DNA of 64,000 nt, from assembly GCA_016282915.1 (NCBI GenBank), contig JAEELW010000152.1, positions 1 to 64,000 of the forward strand, given 5' to 3'. The DNA comes from Lachnospiraceae bacterium. GTDB lineage: Bacteria > Bacillota > Clostridia > Lachnospirales > Lachnospiraceae. The number at the start of each line of letters is the position of its first letter. Positions within the stretch are counted from its first letter, which is position 1. Positions 9,209-17,243 of the stretch are shown piece by piece. Both the position numbers and the translations under genes were made by a program. Below the pieces are notes generated by a model that had not been told where the DNA came from, searched no databases, and saw nothing but the letters and a program-made list of their open reading frames with translations.

Positions 9209-9236
9209 TTGACATTCCTGCTTCTTCTATTATATA
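9209..9236 (+). promoter_or_regulatory. Sigma-A type promoter of topA
   Basis: TTGACA at 9209-9214, a 16-base spacer and TATATA at 9231-9236. It gives a topA leader of about 130 bases. Confidence 0.7.
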
Positions 9237-9250
9237 GTTTTATGCGTGTG

Positions 9251-9270
9251 CAAATTGTATGTGCAATTTG
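9251..9270 (+). promoter_or_regulatory. Inverted repeat just downstream of the topA start point
   Basis: CAAATTG at 9251-9257 and CAATTTG at 9264-9270 form a perfect 7-bp inverted repeat with a 6-base centre, about 8 bases after the expected transcription start. It could be an operator. A second hairpin, CGGGTCG/CGACCCG, sits at 9324-9347 in the leader. Confidence 0.35.
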
Positions 9271-9376
9271 ATCCGATGAGATAGAAAAACATCGAAGCTG
9301 TGCAGCAGTTCGCAGACGGTATTCGGGTCGGAAGCTCGATCGACCCGGTAAATCTTATGAACTACGAGGGAAAAAG

Positions 9377-11428
9377 ATGGCTAAGAATCTTGTGATCGTG
9401 GAGAGCCCGGCCAAGGTGAAGACGATCAAGAAATTTTTGGGAAGCAATTATGAAGTGTGCGCCAGCAACGGTCATGTGCGCGATCTGCCCAAGAGCACCA
9501 TGGGGATTGATGTGGAACATGATTACGAGCCGAAGTATATTACGATCCGCGGTAAGGGCGAAGTGCTTGCAAAGCTCCGGAAGGAAGTAAAAAAAGCCGA
9601 CAATATCTATCTGGCAACCGACCCGGACCGCGAAGGAGAAGCCATCAGCTGGCATTTATATGAAGCGCTGAAGCTTGGCGAAAAGAAGGTGCAGCGCATT
9701 TCCTTTAACGAGATCACGAAGAATGCCGTGAAGGAATCCTTAAAGCACCCGCGGGACATCGATATGGATCTGGTAGATGCACAGCAGGCGCGTCGTATCA
9801 TGGACCGCATGGTCGGCTATCGTATCTCTCCCCTGCTTTGGGGCAAGATCAAGCGGGGGCTTTCCGCGGGCCGTGTACAGAGTGTGGCACTGCGCATCAT
9901 CTGCGACCGTGAGGAAGAGATCGCGGCTTTTATTCCCAGGGAATACTGGAGCGTGGAAGCGCAGTTTACCGCAGGCGGAAAGAAGAGTTTTACGGCTTCT
10001 TTTGCCTGTGATGAGAACGGAAAAAAGACCATCGACAGCAGACAGGAAGCGGAGAGGATCGAAAAGCTCTTAAAGGGCGCCGATTTTGAGATCAGCGACT
10101 TAAAGCGCGGTGAGCGTACACGCAAGGCGCCGCTGCCCTTTATCACGTCTACGCTGCAGCAGGAAGCCAGCAAGGCTTTGAATTTTTCGACGCAGAAGAC
10201 GATGCGCACCGCGCAGTCTTTGTATGAAGATGGTTTCATTTCCTATTTAAGAACGGATTCCACGCGTGTATCCGACGAAGCTGTAAATGCGGCTTATGAC
10301 TATATACTCTCAAATTACGGTGATAAATATCCCGCGCCGAAGTCGGAGGAGAAGAAAAGTGACAAAAAGATCCAGGACGCGCATGAAGCGATCCGTCCTA
10401 CAGACATCTCACGTACTCCGGAGCAGCTCAAGGATAAACTTCCGAGGGATCAGTACCGCCTGTACAGCCTGATCTGGAAACGTTTTGCGGCCAGCCGCAT
10501 GATGCCTGCCGTTTACGATACCCTTTCCCTGAAACTCAATGCAAGAGGTGTGGCTTTTAACGCTTCGGCGAGCGGTATCCGTTTTGACGGTTTCATGAAG
10601 GTTTATACCGATGAAGAGGATGAAAAGGCACAGAACAGCTTTTTGCTGAAGGAACTGAATGAGAAGACAAAGCTTCATTTTGTATCTCTGGAAAAAAAGC
10701 AGCATTTTACACAGCCGCCCGCACATTATACGGAAGCAAGTCTCGTGCGGGCCATGGAGGAGCTGGGCATCGGCCGTCCCTCCACTTATGCACCCACGAT
10801 CACCACGATACTTGCGAGACGCTATATCGTAAAGGAAAGCCGGAATCTCTTTGTTTCCGAGCTGGGTGAGATCGTAAACCGTGTGATGAAGGACGAATTT
10901 CCGGCCATCGTGGACGTGAATTTTACCGCTACGATGGAAGCACTGCTGGACAGTGTGGGTGAGGGACAGACCAACTGGCGGACCATCATCTCCAATTTTT
11001 ATCCCGATCTGGACTCTGCGGTGAAGAAGGCCGAGGAAGAGATGGCCAAGATCGAGATCCGGGATGAAGAGAGCGATGTGGAATGCGAAAACTGCGGCCG
11101 GAAGATGGTCATCAAGTACGGACCTCACGGACGTTTTCTTGCCTGCCCCGGATTCCCCGAGTGCCGCAATACCAAGCCTTATTATGAAAAGACAGGGGTA
11201 CAGTGTCCGAAATGCGGCGGAGAGATCGTGATCCGGCAGACGCAGAAGGGGCGGCGTTATTATGGCTGCGAAAATATCCCGGAATGCGATTTTATGGTAT
11301 GGAACCGGCCGGTAAAGGAAAAGTGCCCGCAGTGCGGCGGTATCCTTCTGAAAAAAGGAAGCAAGCTGGTCTGCAATGATGCGGAATGCGGCTTCGTGAA
11401 GGACGATGACATCAAAGACGAAGAGTAA
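9377..11428 (+). CDS. topA: DNA topoisomerase I
   Basis: 683 aa type IA topoisomerase, which relaxes negative supercoils by single-strand passage. The N-terminal Toprim domain has the DPDREGEA motif at 82-89. The active-site tyrosine is Y290 in the Ile-Ser-Tyr-Leu-Arg-Thr-Asp-Ser motif. The C-terminus (about 570-680) has three zinc-ribbon repeats, each with a Cys-x2-Cys pair near its start and later cysteines. Length is normal for Firmicutes. The start ATG follows GAGGGAAAA. Its place directly ahead of codY and the flagellar genes is the usual Bacillus/Clostridia order. Confidence 0.98.
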   Translation: MAKNLVIVESPAKVKTIKKFLGSNYEVCASNGHVRDLPKSTMGIDVEHDYEPKYITIRGKGEVLAKLRKEVKKADNIYLATDPDREGEAISWHLYEALKLGEKKVQRISFNEITKNAVKESLKHPRDIDMDLVDAQQARRIMDRMVGYRISPLLWGKIKRGLSAGRVQSVALRIICDREEEIAAFIPREYWSVEAQFTAGGKKSFTASFACDENGKKTIDSRQEAERIEKLLKGADFEISDLKRGERTRKAPLPFITSTLQQEASKALNFSTQKTMRTAQSLYEDGFISYLRTDSTRVSDEAVNAAYDYILSNYGDKYPAPKSEEKKSDKKIQDAHEAIRPTDISRTPEQLKDKLPRDQYRLYSLIWKRFAASRMMPAVYDTLSLKLNARGVAFNASASGIRFDGFMKVYTDEEDEKAQNSFLLKELNEKTKLHFVSLEKKQHFTQPPAHYTEASLVRAMEELGIGRPSTYAPTITTILARRYIVKESRNLFVSELGEIVNRVMKDEFPAIVDVNFTATMEALLDSVGEGQTNWRTIISNFYPDLDSAVKKAEEEMAKIEIRDEESDVECENCGRKMVIKYGPHGRFLACPGFPECRNTKPYYEKTGVQCPKCGGEIVIRQTQKGRRYYGCENIPECDFMVWNRPVKEKCPQCGGILLKKGSKLVCNDAECGFVKDDDIKDEE

Positions 11429-11587
11429 GTTTTTTGTATTTTGCATCTGTCCTGTAAAAAGAAAACAGGCGACAGGTAAGGTACAGAAGCGCGAATGTTT
11501 TTGAAGGAAAGTATGTGTCCCGCAGAGGACGAAGAATATCATATCGTAACCCGGGTGAGCATGATAGCTGAATAAGGAAGAGAATTT

Positions 11588-12364
11588 ATGAGCAGTATAT
11601 CCTTACTTGACCGTACAAGAAAACTGGGGCAGCTGCTGCACAATAATACCTCCGCAACGGTGGTATTTAATGATATCTGCATGCTGCTCGGAGACATCCT
11701 TGAGTCCGATGTGCTGGTATTGAGCCGGCGGGGGAAGGTACTCGGCGTAGGCGAGTGCTGCGAGGTATGCAGACTACAGGAGCTCCTTCGATACGAGGTG
11801 GGTGCCGTGGTGGATCAGGCGCTGAACGACCGTTTTCTTGCGATCCTTTCCACGCAGGATAACGTGAACCTGATGACCCTGGGCTTTGCGACGGATGCCG
11901 CGGGAGGCGGAGGCCGTTATCATGCGGTGGCGTCGCCGATCTATGCGGGCGGCGAACGTCTCGGAACGCTGTTCCTCTTTAAGGACCATGGCTGGTATGA
12001 GATGGATGATATCATCCTGATCGAATATGCGGCCACGGTGGTGGGGCTGGAGCTTTTGCGCAGTCTGACCAGGGAAGCGGACGAGAGCGACCGCAGGGAA
12101 CAGGGCGTAAAGAGCGCACTGGATGCGCTGACGGCTACGGAAAAAGAAGCGATGAAGCACATCCTGAACGAAATGGACAATTCGGAAGCACTGATCGTTA
12201 CCAGCCGTATTGCCGACGAGACCGGAATCGGCCGGAGCATGGTGGTGAATGCGATCCGAAAGCTGGAAAGCGCCGGCATCATCGAAAGCCATTCCGCCGG
12301 TGTTAAAGGTACCAGGATACGCGTATTGAACGAACTGATCTACGAAGAACTGGGTATCCTGTAA
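11588..12364 (+). CDS. codY: GTP-sensing global regulator CodY
   Basis: 258 aa, the normal length of CodY. The N-terminal GAF-type domain (about 1-155) should bind branched-chain amino acids; the C-terminal winged helix (about 200-245) carries the diagnostic Arg-Ser-Met-Val-Val-Asn-Ala-Ile-Arg-Lys-Leu-Glu-Ser-Ala-Gly-Ile-Ile-Glu-Ser recognition segment. CodY represses nutrient-scavenging and often motility genes when GTP and branched-chain amino acids are plentiful. It lies directly upstream of the flagellar operon, whose promoter contains a CodY-box-like sequence. Start ATG follows AAGGAAGAG. Confidence 0.97.
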   Translation: MSSISLLDRTRKLGQLLHNNTSATVVFNDICMLLGDILESDVLVLSRRGKVLGVGECCEVCRLQELLRYEVGAVVDQALNDRFLAILSTQDNVNLMTLGFATDAAGGGGRYHAVASPIYAGGERLGTLFLFKDHGWYEMDDIILIEYAATVVGLELLRSLTREADESDRREQGVKSALDALTATEKEAMKHILNEMDNSEALIVTSRIADETGIGRSMVVNAIRKLESAGIIESHSAGVKGTRIRVLNELIYEELGIL

Positions 12365-12488
12365 AGCGTTTTTTTATACAGTGCAGGGTCATGCCATGTT
12401 TTGGACCATGATTGCGCGTCGGGTGCGCGATTCGGCTGTGAACGGTATGGCTGCTTTATCCGAAGCGGGTCCGCTCATTGATTTATTC

Positions 12489-12517
12489 TTGTATTTTCCC
12501 GAAAATAAATATATAAT
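12489..12517 (+). promoter_or_regulatory. Sigma-A type promoter of the flagellar operon
   Basis: TTGTAT at 12489-12494, an exact 17-base spacer and TATAAT at 12512-12517. It is the only good promoter between codY and flgB. The spacer overlaps a CodY-box-like palindrome. Confidence 0.75.
12493..12507 (+). promoter_or_regulatory. Putative CodY box in the flagellar promoter
   Basis: ATTTTCCCGAAAATA matches the CodY consensus AATTTTCWGAAAATT at 11 of 15 positions. The palindrome TATTTTC/GAAAATA has a 2-base centre where the consensus has one. Its position between -35 and -10 would allow direct repression, and codY is the adjacent gene. Four mismatches are within the range of functional sites in Bacillus, but this is unproven. 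Confidence 0.45.
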
Positions 12518-12750
12518 ATACACGTATCTTTACAGAAGAGTCCTGTATCCTGTAAAGAGAGGAACGACTAAAGCATCGGACGCCTGCGTCCGATATACAT
12601 AAGAGAAGCATAGGCAGGGATGCCCTATACGCCATGGACGGTGGGGATCTTGGTCTGTGCTTGATTTGTGTTAGAGGCAGAAAATATTATGTAAGCTGCA
12701 GGCTACATAATAATCTGCCGGATGCTTATGTATATGCAGGAGGAGTTTTT

Positions 12751-13146
12751 ATGGTTAACTCGAATGTATTCAGCTACATCAATGTGCTGGATAAGGCGGC
12801 GGATGCGGCCTGGCTCCGTAATGAGGCGATCTCCAACAATATCGCAAATGTGGATACGCCCAATTACAAGCGGCAGGATGTGACTTTTGAGGACGAACTG
12901 ATCCGTAACCTGAACAAGGTTGAGTATCGCACGATGGACGCAAAGGTCTATAATATGCGGCTTTCCCGGATCGAGCCCAGGGTATATACGGATGCAGCAT
13001 CGGTTTCCTACCGTCTGGACGGCAATAATGTGGACATCGACACCGAAAATGTATACCTGGCAAAGAACCAGCTGACCTATAACGGCCTGATCCAGTGCAT
13101 TTCCAGTGAGTTCGGAAATCTGCGTACTGCTATGGGCACATCATAA
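12751..13146 (+). CDS. flgB: Flagellar basal-body rod protein FlgB
   Basis: 131 aa proximal rod subunit, exported by the flagellar type III apparatus. The conserved rod motif Asn-Asn-Ile-Ala-Asn-Val-Asp-Thr-Pro-Asn-Tyr-Lys-Arg is near the N-terminus, and the C-terminus has the usual amphipathic helix. ATG 12751 is chosen over the in-frame ATG at 12634, because AGGAGGAG lies 5 bases upstream and the family begins here. First gene of the flagellar operon. Confidence 0.95.
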   Translation: MVNSNVFSYINVLDKAADAAWLRNEAISNNIANVDTPNYKRQDVTFEDELIRNLNKVEYRTMDAKVYNMRLSRIEPRVYTDAASVSYRLDGNNVDIDTENVYLAKNQLTYNGLIQCISSEFGNLRTAMGTS

Positions 13147-13264
13147 GGAGGGGCCCGCTGACTGGAGCACGGGCGGGGCCCCACGGATGTGGGGGATGCG
13201 TGCGACGCACAGGCAGCGGGAAGATGCCTTGTGATCACATCATAAGGAGGGGTTTTTTTATATC
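13147..13264 (+). repeat. Structured insert between flgB and flgC with 17-bp flanking duplication
   Basis: CACATCATAAGGAGGGG occurs at 13137-13153 (flgB end) and again at 13236-13252, exactly. The 82 bases between them fold as a closed junction: outer stem CCCGCTG (13154-13160)/CAGCGGG (13214-13220), with inner hairpins CCCCAC/GTGGGG (13179-13194) and TGCGT/ACGCA (13197-13209). The duplicated block contains the flgB stop codon and a Shine-Dalgarno, so the insertion separated flgB from flgC while leaving a binding site next to each. Confidence 0.75.
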
Positions 13265-13768
13265 ATGGGAATGTTTACAGCTTTTGATATCACGGCTTCC
13301 GGCCTGACGGCGGAACGCTACCGCATGGATACCATTGCGGAAAATATCGCAAATACCAATACCACGCGTACCGCCGACGGCACGCCTTACCGCCGCAAGG
13401 TGGTGGTCTTTGAGACCAAAGAGACCAAACAGGACCGACGCAGCTTCGGCCGCGTGCTCTCGACCGTGGTCGGGACCGGCCGCGCACAGCAGAATCACGA
13501 CCGCAACATCGTAAGTGACGATCTGATCGGCTACGGCGTAAAGATCCCGAAGATCGAAGAGGATACGGAAAGTCCGATGAACATGGTCTACGATCCGTCG
13601 CATCCCGATGCGGACGAGAACGGTTACGTGACCTATCCGAATGTTAATACGATCACCGAGATGACGAACCTGATCGATGCCAACCGTGCCTACGAAGCGA
13701 ATGCCACGGTATTCAACGCCAGCAAATCCATGATGAGCACCGGGCTGCAGCTGGCACAGAAGTCCTGA
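13265..13768 (+). CDS. flgC: Flagellar basal-body rod protein FlgC
   Basis: 167 aa proximal rod subunit. It has the N-terminal rod signature with Ile-Ala-Glu-Asn-Ile-Ala-Asn-Thr-Asn-Thr-Thr and a C-terminal helix with Asn-Leu-Ile-Asp-Ala-Asn-Arg-Ala-Tyr-Glu-Ala-Asn, typical of FlgC. Somewhat longer than usual (about 140-150 aa), the extra residues being in the middle. The AAGGAGGGG site lies 12 bases before ATG, longer than ideal, because of a T-rich run after the duplicated block. Confidence 0.95.
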   Translation: MGMFTAFDITASGLTAERYRMDTIAENIANTNTTRTADGTPYRRKVVVFETKETKQDRRSFGRVLSTVVGTGRAQQNHDRNIVSDDLIGYGVKIPKIEEDTESPMNMVYDPSHPDADENGYVTYPNVNTITEMTNLIDANRAYEANATVFNASKSMMSTGLQLAQKS

Positions 13769-13971
13769 GTCTGCCCGCTGAGGCTTTCGGAATGAATCGT
13801 CATCCGCTGTGAAGGCCGGAACAGGATCCGTATTTTGCAGAGGAAGTTTTCTGAATGAAATGATTTTACGGAGCTTTGGATAGGATTTATGCTTTGGAAA
13901 TAAGAATTCTACTTGGAACTGCTGACGTTATGGGCAGAAAGATATCCGGATAGTTATAGAGGAGTGATAGG

Positions 13972-14316
13972 ATGGAATACAGGGATACGGCAAGAGGCAT
14001 TATCGTAAGCAATCCCATAGAAAGACTGAACGTTCCGACGGGACGGGCGGTGAGCCGTGTGATAAAAGACCGCGGGGAAGAGAACGAGGATATGTTCGGC
14101 GCGATCTTCGGCGCGGCTCTCAGCAATATCAACAGCACGAACAAATACCTGTCCGATGCCGAGAATGAGGAGATCAAGCTGGCCATGGGCAAGAGCAATT
14201 CCACACATGATCTGGCCATCGCCCTGCAGAAGGCATCGACGGCACTGCAATATACGGTGACGCTCAAAAACAGCTTCGTGGAAGCGTACCGTCAGATCAT
14301 GAACATGCAGATCTGA
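13972..14316 (+). CDS. fliE: Flagellar hook-basal body complex protein FliE
   Basis: 114 aa adaptor between the MS-ring and the rod. The C-terminal half matches FliE (Ala-Leu-Gln-Lys-Ala-Ser-Thr-Ala-Leu-Gln-Tyr-Thr-Val-x-Leu-Lys-Asn... Ala-Tyr-Arg-Gln-Ile-Met-Asn-Met-Gln). GAGGAGTGATAGG precedes ATG. It follows flgC after a 203-base spacer in which I see no gene. Confidence 0.93.
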   Translation: MEYRDTARGIIVSNPIERLNVPTGRAVSRVIKDRGEENEDMFGAIFGAALSNINSTNKYLSDAENEEIKLAMGKSNSTHDLAIALQKASTALQYTVTLKNSFVEAYRQIMNMQI

Positions 14317-14324
14317 ACGATGAA

Positions 14325-14556
14325 GGGTTCAAAGCTCATAAGACGATCATGCTTGCATGAAGCGGCTTATGAGTTTGGAACCCGAACGAACATGAACAAG
14401 TAGCGGGATGCATGTAAAACATGCATCCCAGCGGATTGTGAATGGTCGTAGTATTGCGGGATGCTACGAACACTTGGCGAATGCGTAGCATGAGCTTAGT
14501 GTAAGTGTATGCGTAGCGAAGCGAAGCTGTGCGTAGCACGCAGCAATACGTATCAT
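14325..14556 (+). repeat. Family A structured repeat, copy 1 (fliE-fliF spacer)
   Basis: Module 1 is a long hairpin: GGGTTC (14325)/GAACCC (14378), CTCATAAG (14335)/CTTATGAG (14366), and TCATG-CTTG-CATGA at the tip. Module 2 contains the 11-bp stem GGGATGCATGT (14405)/ACATGCATCCC (14419). Module 3 is closed by GTATTGC (14451)/GCAATAC (14543) and contains ATGCTACG (14461)/CGTAGCAT (14484). The same three modules recur in other spacers with different but still pairing arms. This copy has the longest inner arms. Confidence 0.75.
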
Positions 14557-14600
14557 CGTTCAAAAAGATCATTCGATAGATATAAAAAGGAGTAAAGAAC

Positions 14601-16220
14601 ATGGTAGATCGAATCCTGAGCTGGATCAGAGGTATACCCAGACGTTTTCTGGACTGGTGGGAGAAATTTTCCAAACGGCAGAAACTGATCATCGCAGCAC
14701 TGGCAGCGCTGACGGTGATTGCTTTTGTCGGGCTCATCATCTGGCTGACCAAACCGGAATATGTCACGATCCATACAGCCTCCTCCGCAAAAGAGGCCAA
14801 CGAAGTGATCGGACTGCTCACCGGGGATGATATCGATTATAAGACCAGCGAAGACGGCCTTCAGATCCAGATCAAGCGTGGGGATTATACCAAAGCGGTG
14901 CTGCTCCTTGGCAGCAATTCCATCTCCACCGACAATTTCTCCATCGATAACGTGACCGACGGCGGCTTTTTCTCTACCGAGAGCGATACGCAGAAGCGTT
15001 ATATTGTCTATCTCGAACAGGAACTGGAATCAAATCTGGAAGGACAGGATTTTGTCCGCAGGGCGGATGTAAAGCTCCACATTCCCGAAGAGAACGGTAC
15101 GTTGATTGCGCAGAATAAAGAGAGTTATGCGGCAGTGACCCTGGAGCTTTCCGATGCCTGCAGCTTTGATCAGGCAGGGGCCATGGCCAGAGTCATCGCA
15201 ACAGCCCTCGGCAATGATACGACCAAGAATATTTCCATCATGGATACCAGCGGCCGCCTGCTTTATGCAGGCTCGGAAGAGAGCGAAGCCTCCTCTTCCC
15301 CTGCCGGTTTTATGACGCTGGCTTCCCAGCAGTCCCGTGCGATGGAAGCGGATGTAAAGCGTGCGCTGCTCGGCATGAACCAGTTCTCCGGCATCGAGGT
15401 GGCGGCGAATGTAGTGATCGATTCCTCCAACACCACAGAAACCTGGCATGATTATTCCAATACCGAAACCGAAGGGGACGGCGTGCTGGCCAGCCGTGAC
15501 CAGTACAACAGCCAGACCACCGGTTCCACCGGCGGCGTACCCGGGACCGATGCCAATACGGAGAATCCGGGGACCACTTATGTGTACGAGAACCAGTCCC
15601 AGAACAGTTCCATCGTGACCGAGCTCAGCGAAGATTTCCTGCCCGATGAGCATATCAAGACGCAGGAGCGCCGGGCCGGCGGCATCGACTGGGAGAATTC
15701 CTCTATCACCGTCACGCTTCTGACCTACAAGATGATCTATGAAGATGATGTGCAGGAAGCAGGCGATCTGGAAGGGATCACCTGGGCACAGTATAAGCTG
15801 GCCAATGACACCCGTACGGAGCTGGAGGTGCCGCAGAACCTGATCATGGCGGTTTCCAATGCTTCCGGTATCGCCGCGGGCAAGATCTCCGTGCTTTCCT
15901 ATGAACAGCCTTTCTTCGTAGACCACGAAGGACTGAACATTAAGATGACGGATGTGCTGCAGATCATCCTGATCGTACTGATCCTCGGACTGCTGGCCTT
16001 TGTGATCCTGCGCAGCATGCGCCAGGCACAGGTGGAGGAGCCCGAACCCGAGATCAGCATCGACGACATCCTGCAGAGCACCCAGCCGGAGAGTGAACTG
16101 GACGAGATCGGCGTGGAGGACAAATCCGAAGCGCGCAAGATCGTCGAAAAATTTGTGGAAGACAATCCGGAGGCCGCTGCGAATCTTCTGCGCAACTGGC
16201 TGAACGATGATTGGAGTTAA
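14601..16220 (+). CDS. fliF: Flagellar MS-ring protein FliF
   Basis: 539 aa inner-membrane ring on which the flagellum is built. N-terminal membrane helix at about 32-54, the ring-building domains after it, a Ser/Thr/Asn/Gly-rich loop in the middle (about 270-330), a second membrane helix near 452-474, and a C-terminal cytoplasmic tail that should bind FliG, ending Leu-Leu-Arg-Asn-Trp-Leu-Asn-Asp-Asp-Trp. Normal length. AAAAAGGAG precedes ATG; fliG starts 6 bases after the stop. Confidence 0.97.
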   Translation: MVDRILSWIRGIPRRFLDWWEKFSKRQKLIIAALAALTVIAFVGLIIWLTKPEYVTIHTASSAKEANEVIGLLTGDDIDYKTSEDGLQIQIKRGDYTKAVLLLGSNSISTDNFSIDNVTDGGFFSTESDTQKRYIVYLEQELESNLEGQDFVRRADVKLHIPEENGTLIAQNKESYAAVTLELSDACSFDQAGAMARVIATALGNDTTKNISIMDTSGRLLYAGSEESEASSSPAGFMTLASQQSRAMEADVKRALLGMNQFSGIEVAANVVIDSSNTTETWHDYSNTETEGDGVLASRDQYNSQTTGSTGGVPGTDANTENPGTTYVYENQSQNSSIVTELSEDFLPDEHIKTQERRAGGIDWENSSITVTLLTYKMIYEDDVQEAGDLEGITWAQYKLANDTRTELEVPQNLIMAVSNASGIAAGKISVLSYEQPFFVDHEGLNIKMTDVLQIILIVLILGLLAFVILRSMRQAQVEEPEPEISIDDILQSTQPESELDEIGVEDKSEARKIVEKFVEDNPEAAANLLRNWLNDDWS

Positions 16221-16226
16221 AGTCAC

Positions 16227-17243
16227 ATGGCATCATCAAACGACAACAGCTTAACAGGCACACAGAAAGCGGCCATACTGCTCATCGCCCTCGGACCGGA
16301 GATGAGTTCGACCGTTTTCAAGCATTTAAAAGAAGAAGAGATCGAGGACCTGACACTGGAGATCGCGAATACGCGCAGCATCTCTCCCCAGGTGAAGGAA
16401 GACGTGATCAATGAATTTTATGAGATCTGTCTGGCTCAGCAGTATATCGCCGAAGGCGGTATCGGCTATGCAAAGGAATTGCTGGAAAAGGCACTGGGTG
16501 CGGACAAGGCTCTGGATGTGATCGGAAAGCTCACTGCTTCGCTGCAGGTGAAGCCTTTTGAATTTGTGCGAAAGACCGATGCGACCCAGCTTCTGTCCTT
16601 TATCCAGGACGAGCATCCCCAGACCATCGCCTTGATCCTTTCCTATCTGTCACCGCAGCAGAGCGCCCTGATCATCTCGGCGTTGCCGCAGGAGAATCAG
16701 GCGGATGTAGCCAGGCGTATCGCGACCATGGACCGTACCAGCCCAGACGTGATACAGGAGGTGGAGCGCGTGCTGGAGAGCAAGCTGGCAAATCTGGTGA
16801 ACCAGGACTATACGCAGATCGGCGGCGTGGATCAGGTGGTGGAGATCCTGAATACCACCGACCGCGGTACCGAAAAGCATATCATGGAGATCCTGGAGAT
16901 CGAAGATCCCGAACTGGCCGACGAGATCCGCAAGAAGATGTTCGTCTTCGAGGATATCCTGCTTCTGGACAACAAAGCGATACAGCGTGTGCTGCGTGAT
17001 GTAGACAATAATGATCTGGAACTGGCACTCAAGGGTACCAACGAGGAAGTGCAGAATGCGATCTTTACCAACCTGTCCAAGCGTCTGGCCGAGATGATCA
17101 AGGAAGACATGGAATTCATGGGGCCTGTGCGTATGAAGGATGTGGAAGATGCACAGCAGAAGATCGTGAATGTCATCCGTAAGCTGGAGGATTCCGGTGA
17201 GATCATCATATCCCGTGGCGGAGGTGACGAGGTCATTGTCTAA
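16227..17243 (+). CDS. fliG: Flagellar motor switch protein FliG
   Basis: 338 aa, normal length. Component of the C-ring that contacts FliF and the MotA stator. The EHPQ-Thr-Ile-Ala-Leu-Ile-Leu-Ser-Tyr-Leu armadillo motif is in the middle domain (about 130). The charged torque helix in the C-terminal domain contains Asp-Asn-Asn-Asp-Leu and a Lys/Arg/Glu pattern. The end overlaps the TTG start of fliH by 8 bases. Confidence 0.97.
   Translation: MASSNDNSLTGTQKAAILLIALGPEMSSTVFKHLKEEEIEDLTLEIANTRSISPQVKEDVINEFYEICLAQQYIAEGGIGYAKELLEKALGADKALDVIGKLTASLQVKPFEFVRKTDATQLLSFIQDEHPQTIALILSYLSPQQSALIISALPQENQADVARRIATMDRTSPDVIQEVERVLESKLANLVNQDYTQIGGVDQVVEILNTTDRGTEKHIMEILEIEDPELADEIRKKMFVFEDILLLDNKAIQRVLRDVDNNDLELALKGTNEEVQNAIFTNLSKRLAEMIKEDMEFMGPVRMKDVEDAQQKIVNVIRKLEDSGEIIISRGGGDEVIV

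Larger units (their letters stand above)
12365..12750 (+). other. codY-flgB intergenic region with promoter and structured leader
   Basis: 386 bases with no convincing gene. It contains the flagellar operon promoter at 12489-12517 and a leader of about 225 bases with three hairpins: ATCGGACGC/GCGTCCGAT at 12575-12594; a smaller one around 12610-12630; and a long one at 12676-12719 made of GGCAGA/TCTGCC plus ATTATGTA/TACATAAT separated by a small internal loop. The leader ends with AGGAGGAG for flgB. It does not show the conserved core of the c-di-GMP riboswitches I know. Confidence 0.6.

Noticed and set aside
12381-12602. 73-codon plus-strand frame between codY and flgB
   Set aside because: It lacks a Shine-Dalgarno and runs across the flagellar promoter and its CodY-like site.
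12634-12750. Longer N-terminus for FlgB starting at 12634
   Set aside because: The extra 39 residues lie in the structured leader, and the family start with a strong ribosome binding site is at 12751.
12524-12750. c-di-GMP (GEMM) riboswitch before flgB
   Set aside because: The conserved core sequences and two-arm arrangement are not visible; only generic hairpins are.
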